A stretch of DNA of 64,000 bases from positions 152,874,575 to 152,938,574 of the forward strand of contig NC_134455.1 of assembly GCF_047948215.1 (NCBI RefSeq), in the 5' to 3' direction. This DNA comes from Lycorma delicatula (lineage: Eukaryota; Arthropoda; Insecta; Hemiptera; Fulgoridae). The position numbers and the translations under genes are program-made. This document shows, piece by piece, positions 1 through 12,770 of the stretch (the first letter of the stretch is position 1; each line of letters begins with the position of its first letter). The notes below the pieces were generated by a model. It saw only the letters and a program-made list of their open reading frames with translations. It had not been told where the DNA came from and made no database searches.

Positions 1-2755
1 TATAGTTAATCCCAGTAATAAAACATTTCATTCCATTGTAATTCAGTAATTTTTTGGTAACAATTTTACACTTACATGGAGGCTTAATTTTTTAATAAGT
101 TATTTTAGTAGAAAAAGTTATGATGGAAGGATGGTGATGAGCAAAGGAAATTAGAAAAAGCAAATTTCAAAACTTCAAACTGTTCTACTGTAAAATTGTA
201 AAAATGGAGATGGTGACCTTTACCTTTGGGATACAGAATTGTTCTAAAGAAGTATATAATGATATCTGCACTTGGTATTGTTTACGTCAATCAAATTTGT
301 ACTTGTAATCATTTTAAAAGAAGCTATCTCGTTTATTACTCACAACTGGAGATAAAATTGTGTACCACTGGAAAGAGCACAAAAAAATACTACATAATTC
401 ACACATAAACCCATCTTTGACAAAAATGGAGATGGTGTCTTTACCTTGGACTACAGAGTTGTAAACTCTGCTTTGTTCAAAATTGTGGTATTGTAGTCCC
501 CCTTATTTTGTTGTTCTGGCTCTGTCAATGGGTTAACTTGATTCTTATCAGTGGTATGTGCAAAATATAAATTTTACATGCAGCTGTTGTGAGGTAGTAA
601 TCTCCAAAGCAAAATAACACATATTAAAAAATAATGTATTATTATATAACAGTAAAATATGGAATACAATAACTCACTATAAACAAGAGTGATTATGTTT
701 TATTCATCTTTTGTGTTACGTGTATTAGATTACTTTTTTTTAATTTTTTTAAATCATTTCCTATTAACTGATCTTAGGGTAAATAAAGAAGGCCAGGCCA
801 CCACTTTAATCATCAATTCTCTAGTATGCTTGTGATAGGAAGCTTGTTGTCTTAAACATGACTATACCATTTCATTGTCTGTCTTATGTATTGTACTAAG
901 TTTACAATCTTAAATGGCACAAATAGATGGCAAAAAAATTAAACTTATTTCAAGTTTTATTTTGTCAGTTTTAGTATTTCACTAATTGCCAGTTTATGTA
1001 AAACAATAAAAGGTAATCATTTCTTCTACTTAAATTTAAGACTAAATATTTCGAATAAATTAAAATTTAATGTTGCAGTGGTATGTCATATTTTAGAGTT
1101 AAAGAACAGGTGGAAGGCGAAATTCTGGGCTATGTCTTAAAGTAGTTGGCCTGCACCGAGACATCTCTTTCACTCACTAACTTCTTCATATAATGAGATC
1201 CCAAGCTCTTACATTAGGACAAATAACAGAATGAATGAGACAATCTTGCATTTGTGAGTGCTTATTTCCAAACTGAATGGTTTTTTGTTTTTATTATAGC
1301 TAATTCCTATGAAAAAAGGATCCTTCCAACAAAATTAAAATTTTTGAAACATAAGTTAAATGAAAACATTTTTTTGATCTAATTAAATTATTATATCAAC
1401 AAATATATAGTTTTGAAAAAGCTGATAACAAAGTTGTTATACTTCTCTGGCATAGTTATTTATTTTTCTATACTGGAAAAATAATAATACATGAAAAAAG
1501 TTTAAAAAATCAATATTTTTTTACACCTTTCTGCTCTCCCACCTCCAAAATCACCTCCCAAGAAAATTTTTGGTTAGTCTAGGTTTATTATGTTAAATGG
1601 AAAAAAATTAAAAAAATTCCACTGAAAAATGTATAACTGATAAAACATTACCTAAGGTCTCTTTTTTCTGGTTAGGGTAAATTATGATAAAATTTTATTG
1701 AAATATTATTAAAGGTTTAAATAAACAAAAAAGTTTTAAAAAAATTCCAAAAATTGATTTTAAACTTTGATCAGCTCCTCTACCTCTACCCTCAATATTG
1801 CCCCTAAAGTATTTTTTTAGATTGTTTGTACTATTAATATGCCTAGGAAGACTTAATGGTTAAAAAATATGCAATAAGTAAAATCATAGCTTTTTTTGAT
1901 TCTTGGTGATGGGGGAAATTTGGGAAGCAAAATTTTATAATAGATTGTAAGATAAGCATGTTGAGGCTTAGTATAAAGTGGGTTATGGTTGAAAAATTTT
2001 GAGGAAAACTTTGAGAAAGAAACTGTCTAGAGATATTGACACCAAACTTTTACTAACAACTGCTCCATATACACGAGTCTGTGTTAAATTTCATCAAAAT
2101 CTGTTTATATAGTCAAATGTTATTAAGCTTCAAACATGCCAACACTTAAACATTACCCTACACTTTTTTTTTGTTTTTTGGGGTTCCTGGGTCATGAACC
2201 ATCAAGAAACAGAAAAAACCCTTACCCCATTTTTTTACTGATTACCTTTCCTTTTTGGAGAGTAGCTCTAGAGTTATGATACCATCAAAATAAATGTAGC
2301 TTCTAATTACAATTATTATCATTAGTTTTATAAAAATGTTGATGCTTTGGTTAATAACCACATTACTTAATTTCTTATTGCTATGTGTGAGAATGTTGAG
2401 TTAATTAAATTCGAATTTTATACTATGTTTTATGTTAATAACACCTGCTTGACTTCTTGATAAATTTTCTACTAATTCAAAAAAAAATTCAAAAAGAAAA
2501 AGATTATACTTATAAGATTGATTTAATCTTTTCAAAACATATATCTGAACTGTAAGGGTTGAAATGATTATTCAGATGATAATAATTACCTTTTAATAGA
2601 ATAGTATGACTTTAATGAAATTGTAATAGTTCCTCTGTCCAGGAACCACAGGAGCCAACTAGCACACTGAGATATACCCTAGTTGTCTTCCACCAAAATT
2701 AAAAATTTACTTGTTCTTTCAAAATCTCAATTTTCTGGTTGTTAAATTTCTCAGT
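1..2755. other. AT-rich non-coding DNA downstream of host gene 1
   Basis: No convincing exon or element was found here. The sequence is AT-rich with many A or T runs. On the minus strand, two copies of the variant polyadenylation signal ATTAAA lie at about 2592-2597 and 2611-2616, some 140-165 bases past the stop codon of the terminal exon at 2756, so the 3' end of host gene 1 may lie near 2.6 kb. The short open frame at 226-408 has no supporting feature and is probably chance. Confidence 0.5.
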
Positions 2756-2893
2756 TCATTCCGGATTGTCAGTAATGACACCAGTAGCCTGGTGTTCTAG
2801 AAGAGATGCTTTTGTAGCTTTATAATGACTGCTGACAGGCAAGCAGTTTCTTTTTGCAGAAAGTGTGTTTTGTCTAAGGATATATTCGGTCAA
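2756..2893 (-). CDS. Terminal coding exon of host gene 1 (unrecognised protein)
   Basis: Read on the minus strand, this stretch is open for 45 codons and ends in TGA (2756-2758). It begins LTEYILRQNTLSAKRN and ends ATGVITDNPE. The acceptor chosen is the CAG just upstream (2894-2896), which gives phase 0. That matches the phase-0 donor of the exon at 5941-6107. A second AG eleven bases further upstream would give another phase and does not fit. The polypyrimidine tract is mediocre, so the exact 5' edge is less certain than the frame. No domain is recognised. The block is basic and polar, as expected for a C-terminal tail. It could instead be a chance frame, but the phase agreement argues for an exon. 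Confidence 0.6.
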   Translation of the reverse strand: MTEYILRQNTLSAKRNCLPVSSHYKATKASLLEHQATGVITDNPE

Positions 2894-5800
2894 CTGGTTT
2901 ATTTCTTAGAAAATTTGAAACTTTATATGTGATTATATTGTATTATGTAAACAGAGCTTTAAGTTTTAATTGCTTTTTAGTTTTAGGTGCTGTAAATTAG
3001 AGTGCTCCTTGTAAGAATTATTTACAAGATTTTTGTGTATTTTATGTGAAAATCAACCAATTCTTTCATTTGTAAAAGAAGGCAACATGAGTATTTCCTG
3101 ACATTGGATGATGAATAACATTTGACTTTTAATTTATCTGCTTATATTTAATTATTTTGAATTTTTAATCATAAAACTTACATAGATTATGTATAATTCA
3201 TTGTTCAGCATATGGATCACAATAAGGCTTTAAAGCTATTAAATATCAAACAACTCTATTTCAAAACTGTTGGAATATGCTTCCATGGAGAACCTTCAGT
3301 TATCAGTAGCATTCCAAAAATTTCCAGTAATTCCATTGAAGAGGATGCTGCTAATTAATTCTAATAGCTCCATGTAAGAAAAATTTTAGTATTTTGAATG
3401 AGTGTCATTTTATATTTGATAGTTTTAAAATCATTTGCAATATTTTATTACAGAGTAACAATCTACATACCAGTACATGTCCATGTATGTCTGAAAGTAT
3501 ATAATCTTACCTTTTAAATGATAAAATATTAGTAAATTAGGTGAGATGCTGTAACAAAATTTTCTGCTAACTTCATATCACTAACAATAGATTTATTAAA
3601 AAATGGATGAAGTTAAATGTATACAACATTTTAATGTTTAATAACTAAAAATTGAAATATATATATTTTGATTTAATTGTTATTCATTTAATTAGCCTGG
3701 AAGGCACCTCTTTCAGCCTTTAATTACACAAAATATTTATATTAGTATAATATGAGGCAACTGAATAAAGGTGGTACCTGATCTTTGTCAAAAACTTAAC
3801 ACTATGTTCAACATGTTAACTAATAAAGATAATAAAACTCCAATGCTTTTATTTCTTAAAATCTTCTTATAGACTCTTTGATTCTATTTTCTACACCATA
3901 CAAAGAAACATTGGTCTTTACTTCCATATTTTTGTTTTGGCTAGCATTCATCAATGATAATGACACAGTTTAGTTATCAGCCAAAATGAATTACCATCAG
4001 ACAATATAAAACTTTTGCTTTAAAAAAACTCCAAATTCCTTAGATAAATTTCAGTACTCAAGAAAAACTCCATTTTTATTCAAAAACCTAAGAAGCTTTA
4101 GCTAGATATAGGAATCTCAAAAGTAATTAATCTAACAATTGCATAAATATTCCACCATTATATTTTTTCTCTGTGGAAAGAAATTTTAATGATTTAATAG
4201 TGCATATTATTAAAAAAAAAAATTAATAATTATTTAAAGCAATAGATGTTCAACATCACTATTTTTATAACAGCGCAATAAGTTAGAACATTAAAGGTGA
4301 TAAAAGCAATTTGCAGTATTTTAATGTTTCTCTATCATTTTCTGACATATTTACTGACAGAGGTCTGAAGACTTTAATTATAAAGAAAATTTTTTATGAT
4401 ATGATGCCGACAATGGAATTTTGCTAAATACTAATCCAAAGAGTGCCTTGCAGTATCTCAGTGTTACTTGTCCCTCCAGTTTTTATCCCCAAACCTTTCA
4501 AAGTTTATCACTATTACTCTCTTAATTCATGAAGCAAATAACTTTGGTTAAATGTTGGAACTCAGTTTTTTAAAGACTGGTGGTATATACTAGTCATGTG
4601 TTGAAATAAATGGTAGGTTTCCTTAATGCTGGTCTTTGTAGTTGTACTATGCACCATCACAGGAGTAGTTTGAAGAAAAGTTTGTCTAACGTAAATAATT
4701 TAGGAATATATCCACATACAATATTACACAAATAATTTGCTATTTTATCTATCTTAAAATTCTATTGAATATCCACTTCTGTGGAAACTTGTATCTGGTA
4801 TTAGCTTTCTATTTTCTAAATGTGCTTTCATCAACTTCCAAATGAAACCAGAATGAGGGCTGCTACACTAACATTCTAAAGTTTCATGCTTAAAGTTTTG
4901 TAAGTGAGATGTTCTATTTAGTAATGAGAATATATAAATTACTGAAACATTTTTTCTTCGTATATTTACTTTTGTGCAGCAAGACTACACATTTTATTTG
5001 AAAACCAGACAAGTCACCAGTAACTTATATGTACAATTATTCTTTTCAGCAATGGTAAGTTGAAATTTGTGAACTCCTACATTACATTTATATCTTATGA
5101 ACAGCATGTAAAAATATGATAACACTTTAAAATGATTAATTACTCAATATTTAATATACAGGGGTACTTCACTGTACAAGGTGCTGAAGATTAGCCTCAG
5201 AAGAGGACTTGGGAAGAATAGATTCCATTAATTTCAAAGTGTATGGGTATATGAACGTAAACGTGTGCACACTCATGTGTCTTTGGAACTTGCTTGTTCA
5301 TGAAGTGGAGAGAACTATTTTTCAAGTACCTGTAACATCTGTCCATTACAAGCTATGTACTAGTATAGCATAAACACAATATGTTTTCAAATATGATTAG
5401 ATAAAGCAGCTGGCCTACAATACTACAAAGTATGGAAAAGTATTTTAAAACTTCAAATACCTTGCACATTTTAAAATAAACAGGTAAATTTGAAATGTGT
5501 TTTTCAGTTGAAGAAAGTGACTTAAAGCCAAATTTTCATCCCTAGGTTCAACTTGTCTTTGAAAAATGCCGTCTCCTATAGAAAGTAATGAAATAGTTTT
5601 CAAGAAAAATTCAAATCCCAGTTATGGTTACTAATAAAAACAAATACCCCAAGGAAATATTAATGTTTACTTAAGATAAATGAAAATTATTATTTTATTT
5701 TTTAATTGATGTTTGAGTTAGAGGATTGTTAATTTTTAATTGTAGTAGCCCTAATAAATTTTTCAAAGCTTTCTTTCTTCTTTGTTTTACTTGTGTAATT

Positions 5801-5940
5801 TTTTGCTGGATTTTATTTGCTTCAATTAATGTATTTTTAACATTTATTAAAATTTTTAATCCATCTGCATTTCAATATGTCATCATTTTCTGAATCACCA
5901 GATATTATTAAATTAAAATAAAACATATTTAAAAACTCAC
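2894..5940 (-). other. Last intron of host gene 1
   Basis: About 3 kb between a GTGAGT donor (5935-5940) and the acceptor at 2894-2895, both read on the minus strand. The interval is AT-rich, with no open frame and no mobile element I can name. Confidence 0.5.
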
Positions 5941-6107
5941 AAAGGTTTCATTTGATTTAAAGGATGTTGAAGATGGCTGTTTTTGTATTAATTCTAGGCA
6001 TTGTTTAGGCAAAGGAATTTCTACACTTCCATTTTTGATGACTTCTGTAGCACTTAAAATCAAATTTTTGAAGTCAGAAAAAGTGTTTTCTCGATCCCAA
6101 CCATGCA
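5941..6107 (-). CDS. Internal coding exon of host gene 1 (unrecognised protein)
   Basis: On the minus strand a textbook acceptor (TTTTCCTTTTCAG, 6108-6120) is followed by 167 bases open in one frame and then by a GTGAGT donor. The first two bases, TG, complete a codon begun by the single G left at the end of the exon at 35844-36013, giving Val. The next 55 codons start HGWDRENTFSDFKNLILS, then VEIPLPKQCLELIQKQ, and end SFKSNETF at phase 0. The amino-acid mix, with alternating hydrophobic residues, looks like a real soluble, mostly helical protein. I do not recognise the family. The exon is too short for long-frame searches. Confidence 0.75.
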
Positions 6108-7439
6108 CTGAAAAGGAAAATGAGATCAGTGTTATTTATGAAACTACACCACCATAGATTAATATTAAATCCAAACACTATAGATTAATATTCAAACACT
6201 GTTTAAAAAGTATTGTTTTCAAGAATTTGAAGGATAAGTTGATATGATTATCTCATCATCACTGATGATGATTAAATTTGTAAAATTCATTAAGATTTAT
6301 AAATTATATAATATTTAGGAAAATTATGTATTACACACACTACAAACAAAACATGTTCCACCTTATGCTCTCATGCAATAAATATATATTTTCTTCTTTC
6401 TTTTTTTGAATATAATCAGCTTTTTAATGTTTTGGTTGACAAGACAAAAGATTTCTGAGGTAAATATGTGTAGAGATCATGTATTTTCAACCAGTGCATG
6501 AAGACCTGAAGAAAGAATTATGTTTTCATGTAAATCATTCTGGAAACTTTTTTTAAGTGAGATGTTAAAATGGATTAACTGATCAGTAAAATGTTTTCAC
6601 GTATGTTATTGTGGCTTAAGCATCACACAAGTGTTGTTTATTAATTACTGTAGATACTTGTTGAAATCTACAACATATCAGCTTCCAGTGATATAGTAAT
6701 TTATAGATCATTATAATTTATTATCTAATTATTAAATTAGAAAACTCTCAAAAACCATAACCAAAATTTTACTTATAAATTATGCCTTAAGATTTTTACT
6801 TAAAAATTTAAATGTATATGGCTGCTTTGATAGTAAACATATCATCATTTGACTGTTAAGTTGAAATGCACAGTGAGATAGATTGCTGGACTTGTGACTG
6901 GTTTCTTGGTATGTCCTATCGTGGTACACTATCCTCTCTTCTACACCATCAACAATGCTAACACTGCTTCAGATACATTACGTAGAACTACTGTGGATAT
7001 ATGTGTTAATGTTTTCTAAAGTTTAACGAGTAATAGTAAGTTCTGAATTAAATTATATGCACAGCACACTATACCATCAGATATAACTAATAAATCAGGG
7101 AAAGAATCCATGATTTGAAATCACTGGTTTTAATTATATTTATAGACATCACTTTTCATGCAAAAGCCAGTTCATAGTGAAAGCTATATGCTGTGATAAG
7201 GTTTTGTACACTTACGTTCAAGTTCAGACTCATTGCTACAATAATTTTTCACTTAAAATTCAGTGTTGTTTCTGTTTTATTTCAGAGAAGTTTAATCATT
7301 GCATTCTTAAAAAAAACCTAATTTTTGTAAAATAAATATTGTTTCTTTCTAGTCTGGTCTCTGAAATCCACTGATTTTTAAGTTCTATTAACATGATTAG
7401 TGTTTAACTTGTTCCACTGTAATATAAAAACACTAAATG

Positions 7440-7441
<2 letters not shown>

Positions 7442-7484
<43 letters not shown>
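7442..7484. repeat. (TA)n microsatellite
   Basis: A perfect run of about 21 TA dinucleotides within AT-rich intron sequence. The open frame spanning it is a by-product of the repeat. Confidence 0.95.
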
Positions 7485-7485
<1 letters not shown>

Positions 7486-8174
7486 CTGTAATGGACCATT
7501 TCTAAAATTCTCTGAAGCACCTTGTATGGGTATGTTAAAAATTCAACTGCACGTGTTCAATGTGTGGTCCTTCCTCAGTTGAGGAAGATGACTGAAGATA
7601 CAAGATGGAAAATATAACTGTAACTAATTTAAAAAAAAACATAGCATGGTGTATTAACGCACAAGTTAACTATAATTTAGCTATCTTTCTGTCTAAAGGA
7701 ACACATTTTAATTAAAGTGTTCTCTATTTCACAACAGTGAGCAGAGTGAATCTTACATTAGATTTTAATGTAAATGAGCATAGGTCGTTCTGACCAGTTA
7801 AATTATCATACATTATGATTTCTCTCTAATTCTTCATCAGATGATGCAATGCATCACATTATCAATAACTAGACAGATTTTTGTTATGCAGATAGAGATA
7901 GGGTAAAATCATATCCACTATTTGAAAATGATTGTTTGGTATAAATATGCATAATTTCTGTAACAAATAATTATACAGATATAACAAATTTAGTAAACTT
8001 TTACTATAAAATTTAATTGATAAGACCCAAACCTAAATTGTCAAATTTTTCATTATTCTATGAAGAAATTGTTGACTCATACATAATAAAATAAAAGATT
8101 TAATTAACTGTTGACTTACTGGGTTAATAAGACATTTGTGAAATTTCTCATTCAAGAAAGATAATTTTTAATTT

Positions 8175-9490
8175 TTATCTTTTTGTTTTAATATTGAAAT
8201 TTTTATAAATGTATTTAGATTGTAAGTAAAACCCATTATCTAAAATATGTTTAGCAAAATTAGAATTTTTGTGTTTATTATTTTTAATATTATAAATGTG
8301 TTCTTTTACATGTACAGCAAATTTACAATTGGTCATACAGACATATATCAAATCACAATCCTCACAACCCAGACTATATAACCCCTGTTTGTTTGTCTTA
8401 TTATAATTATTATTAATATATTTATTTGTAGGGTAAGCAGGTGATAATTTTTTTACAGAATTTTTCCAATTTTTGACAATATGGAGTGTATTCATTTTTT
8501 ATGTATATTTTTTCAGTTTTACTGGTAATAATTTTATTATTTATTCTATTGTATAATCTATTTATAGTACTAATATTATAACCGTTTGTAAGGGCTATAT
8601 TTTTAATTATTTCTATTTCATTGTTTAAAAACTTGTTTTTTTAAATTTGTTAAAACTTAAGTTAAAATTATTAAAATCATATTTTAAATAATGTTATAAA
8701 ACATTTTATATAAAAGTGCATCAAAACAGCCATCTTTTGTGACCATGGATGAAATGAATTATAGTTAATTATTGTATTAACAGAAGATTACAATATATTT
8801 CTAATTTTATTTTGTTGCATAATTTTATACTAAAAAATTTTAACAATTGTTATTTTCTGTTTCCATAGTAAATTTTATGTGTGTCAATTTTGTTAAATTC
8901 ATTTAATATTGTATGTGATTCATTATGATTATTTTCATTATATATGATTATAGAGTATCATCAAACATAATGTTCATATAAAATTATTTTATTTTTGATT
9001 AGGATTTTTTTAATATTAATTGATATTTTTGACATAATTGCCAATAACGGTTCACCCATTGCTAAACTAAATGGTTGTTTTAAAAACTGATTATTAAAAG
9101 TAGAAAAGCTACATTCGCCAGTATAATTTAATTATATCAATTAATTCGTTTATATACTGTGTTTAAATATTTTTAAATGTCTTAATGTTAATAATACCTT
9201 TATGTTTTTCAATGTTTTATTTAATCTATATTTGAATACATATATCTGAAGATATAACTTTTGTATTATTATTTATGTTAATATTATGTAAAGGATCTAT
9301 AATATTACACCCATTTTTATAAGAATATGTATTGTTTAATTTTATTAAATTTTTTAATGTATTTGCTAAAAATTTACTTAAAAAATATGTTGGTGAAAAG
9401 TCAATTAATGGTCTTATTGGTGTATTTTAGGTAAAGCTTTCATATTGGGAACATATGTATTAATATTTTTTTAAATTTATTTTTTGATTT
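8175..9490 (-). mobile_element. Penelope-like element, 5'-truncated and decayed (left copy)
   Basis: On the minus strand the order is a reverse transcriptase part and then a GIY-YIG endonuclease, the order of Penelope-like retroelements. Visible RT pieces are RPLIDFSPTYFLSKFLANTL (about 9350-9410) and, near 9040-9085, PFSLAMGEPLLAIM, matching the PFGLAMGSPLSP-type RT motif of this class. The last 106 codons (8175-8495) read GLYSLGCEDCDLIYVCMT and later SNFAKHILDNGF. These are the GIY and YIG-like strands and the C-terminal histidine/asparagine region, though the usual YIG is YVC here. Stops and frame breaks interrupt the RT, so it is a dead copy. A partial second copy lies inverted at 11903-12757. 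Confidence 0.75.
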
Positions 9491-9508
9491 ATCATCATGT
9501 ACAATATA

Positions 9509-10702
9509 CGAGGTGTGGCTATTAAATAACGAGACTAATGCTACATAATATTTTATTTTAAATTTATACATATTTAATTATCCCCTTCAATATACACCTC
9601 CATATCCCTACAATGCTCCATGCGAATTTTCCATTGTTTGAAACAGTGCTGGAAGTCTTCTTCTTGAGCTCTTACATGACGCGTGCTGCTTTTTCTTTCA
9701 CAGCTTCAACAATCTTAAATCTTGTTCCTTTTAATGCAGATTTGGTCTTGGAGGAGCAGATAAAAGTCACATGGTGCCAGGTCAGGTGAATAAGGCAGTT
9801 GGTCTAACACTGGGGGGATGTTATACTTGGTGCGTTGTCCTGATGAAGAACCCATGACTTCTTCCACAATTAGGTTGGGCAAGAACCTCAAGGTAGTAAT
9901 GTTGATTAACAGTTTGACCTTCAAAACCCAGTGAAGGCACACAATTCCATGAATATCGAAAAAAAACAATCATCACTTTGAGTTTTGATTTCCTCATTCG
10001 AGCTTTTTTAGATCTCTGTGAAGTTCAGGCCATCCAAAAGCATGGATTGACGCTTAAGTTTCTGGATTATAAGTGAAAAACCAAGATTTCCACATGTTAT
10101 CACTTTTGCAAGAAGTTTGGGTCATTTTCAATGGCATTCAAAGTGTTAGAACAAACATTTTCACGAGATTCTTTTTGTTTGCTTGTTAGAATTTTAGGCA
10201 CCATTTTCGCATGTTATAGTTATGTAAAACTTGCATTACGAATTCTTTGTCAATATCTTCAGTTTCAGCAAATAGTTCACCGATGGCCAGATTGGATCAG
10301 ATTACTTTTTCAATATTTTTATCAGTTTTTGACGTGGAAGGGCGACCCAGGCGAACATCATCTTCAATATCTTTTCGGCCATCTTGGAAACGCTTAAACC
10401 ACTCAAAAATGCGTGCACGTGATACATTGCCATATACCTTTTTTAATAAAAAATAAGTTTCAGTAGCGATGTTTCCAAGTTTCATGTAAAATTTTGACAA
10501 TTCTTTGCTCTAATAAAACACTTATTTTTCAGCAAAACAAAAAGCAGATCTCCAAACGAAGGCCACGGCCAGAATAATATGCATACAGAAACTGGAGAGT
10601 CAACAATCGAAAGAGAAGGCTTCACGCACACACCTGCGAATGAATTTGGCGCATGCGCAGTTCTTCTGTAGCAAAATTAGTCAATTTAATAGCCACACCT
10701 TG
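9509..10702 (-). mobile_element. mariner-like transposon with intact ends and dead transposase
   Basis: The element is 1194 bp and flanked by TA (9507-9508 and 10703-10704). Its terminal inverted repeats share GGTGTGGCTATTAAAT and continue with weaker similarity for about 35 bases. On the minus strand, 10297-10500 encodes the N-terminal helix-turn-helix region (IFEWFKRFQDGRKDIEDD, then LGRPSTSKTD). The frame 9715-9969 encodes the C-terminal catalytic part with YSPDLAPCDF, which carries the third acidic residue. The middle is frame-broken, the expected HDN motif with the second catalytic Asp is not seen, and the C-terminus is altered, so it is non-autonomous. Confidence 0.85.
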
Positions 10703-10705
10703 TAT

Positions 10706-11700
10706 TTAGATTTATAAAAGACTAGCGTACCCCCGTCGCGGCTTCCCCCGCAATATTTTTTTGACAGCAAACTTATTTATAAATAAAAATTATTTAATCA
10801 AGAATATTATTTTACATTTTTATTAAATCCTAATAAAACTATAAATAAAATTTTTTATTACAAATATAGAAGGAATATACGATAATCAATGAATTTTTGC
10901 CCAACGCTTAAATATATATATATATATATATATATGACTCTGATAAGGGCCGATTTAGAATGGAGCACTTCAAATTGCTGTTTGAGATATTTTTATTTCA
11001 GTACTTCCTTATAAACTATAATGGAATTGTTTTTGTGGTGCTAGGAGAAAGGGTCTACCCTTTCTCCCTTTTACCATTTAATCCCTTTTCCCCCTTTCAT
11101 TACCCCCTTTTCCCCTTTCCCTATTTTCCTTTAACATCCCCTTCCCCGTTATCCCAACTCTTTCCCTTTCCTTCTCCAGTTCCTCTTCCCTTTCCCATTC
11201 CTCTTTCCTCTTTTATTTTTTCTATTTTTCCCTTTCCATTTCATTTTCCCGTTTTCCCTTTTTTTCTTTTTTCCATTTTCCCCTTCTTCCCTTTTACTCT
11301 CTTCCTTTTTACTTTTTTAGACTTTTCCCTATTCCCTTTTCCGATTCTTCCCTTTCCCCTTTCTTCCCCGCGCGTAAATCGGTCCAGTAGTTTTTTAGTC
11401 TATAGCGGACACACATATCGGAAACATTGCAATGCAATCGTAAAATATTTAGTATAGCGTATGTTGCTTTTACGTCCAACAGATAGCGCTGTTATAAAAA
11501 AGACATGGTTTTTTTTTAAAAACCACGAAATTTAGTTTTTTATCGATTTTAACCCCTTAAAATCAAAATTTCGCAAAATCCTTTCTTAGAGCACGCCTAT
11601 TTAAAGATACGAAGGTACCCTGAAAATTTCAAGTCTCTACCACCTATAATAGTTTTGGTTGCTTGTGAGTCAGTGAATCAGTTAGTACATATGTTAATGT
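10706..11700. repeat. Interspersed repeat carrying a long pyrimidine tract
   Basis: The block starts with a GC-rich motif (CCCCCGTCGCGGCTTCCCCC, 10731-10750) that stands out in AT-rich DNA. It holds a short TA microsatellite (10912-10935). From about 11050 to 11370 the plus strand is almost purely C and T, built from variants of TTTCCC. It ends with a block around 11590-11690 (CCTGAAAATTTCAAGTCTC and a GTGAGTCAGTGAATCAG tail) that looks like a repeat terminus. The 165-codon open frame at 10960-11457 is a translation of the tract (Phe, Pro, Leu, Ser) and is not a gene. The class of repeat is unknown to me. Confidence 0.5.
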
Positions 11701-11902
11701 ATATGGACATATATATGTTAATGGGATTTTTGATTTTTATAATTTATTTATAAAATTATTGTTCTATATACATAGTAATGGGTGTACCTATCTTATCTGC
11801 TTTAACAATATGTACTTTAGTATTGACTAATTTAATTTTAATATTATTTTGTTTTTCTGTAGATGCCATATTACTTATTATGTCATTTGTGGATTTACCT
11901 TT

Positions 11903-12757
11903 TAACCAACATATTTTTTAAGTAAATTTTTAGCAAATACATTTAAAAATTTAATAAAATTAAACAATGCATATTCTTATAAATATGGGTATAATATTAT
12001 AGATCCTTTACATAATATTAACATAAATAATAATACAAAAGTTATATCTTCAGATATATGTATTATGTATTCAAATATAGATTTAATAAAACATTGAAAA
12101 ACATAAAGGTATTATTAACATTAAGATATTAAAAAACATTTAAAAAGATTTAAACACACAGTATATAAACGAATTAATTGATATAATTAAATTATACTGG
12201 CGAATGTAGCTTTTCTACTTTTAATAATCAATTTTTAAAACAACCATTTAGTTTAGCAATGGGTGAACCGTTATCCGCAATTGTCAGATATATCAATTAA
12301 TATTAAAAAAAATCCTAATCAAAAATAAAATAATTTTATATGAACATTACGTTTGATGATACTCTATAATCATCAAAGAGATGATTATAAGGACCTGTCA
12401 TAAGGACCTGACTTTGCCCTGTCATAAGGACCCCTTGCCACTAGCTCGTCGCTTTCTCATAAAAATTGAATATTGTAAAATTTGATGCACTTTTATATAG
12501 AGCCATACATTATTTAAAACATGATTTGAAAACAAAGTTTTAAAAAATTTAAAAAAAACAAGTTTTTAAACAATGAAATAGAAATAATTAAAAATATAGC
12601 CCTTACAAATGGTTATAATATTAATAATATAAATAAATTATACAATAGAATAAATAATAAAATTAATAAGATACAACAATATAAAATTATTACCAGATGA
12701 AACTGAAAAAATATACATAAAAAAATGAATACGTATTCCATATAGTCAAAAATTATT
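11903..12757 (+). mobile_element. Penelope-like element, inverted partial copy (right copy)
   Basis: This is a near reverse complement of parts of 8470-9398: the two share the RT block with GTTTAGCAATGGGTGAACCG (12252-12271) and the run TTTTTAAACAATGAAATAGA (12564-12583). It stops at about 12757, before the GIY-YIG part. Relative to the left copy, roughly 200 internal bases are replaced at 12375-12485 by an unrelated block that recurs at 12771-12845. The frame is broken in several places. Confidence 0.7.
12412..12485. repeat. 74-75 bp duplicated unit, copy 1
   Basis: Begins CTTTGCCCTGTCATAAGGAC and ends TATTGTAAAATTTGA. It is nearly identical to 12771-12845. It sits inside the Penelope right copy and is preceded by two further short AAGGACCTG repeats (12389-12411). 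Nature unknown. Confidence 0.8.
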
Positions 12758-12770
12758 ATCGAGCAATTCT

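Noticed and set aside
7400..7582. Small frame with a Tyr-Ile repeat
   Set aside because: Produced by the (TA)n microsatellite.
10960..11457. 165-codon open frame rich in Phe, Pro, Leu and Ser
   Set aside because: It is the translation of a pyrimidine tract and lies inside a repeat. No domain or splice context supports a gene.
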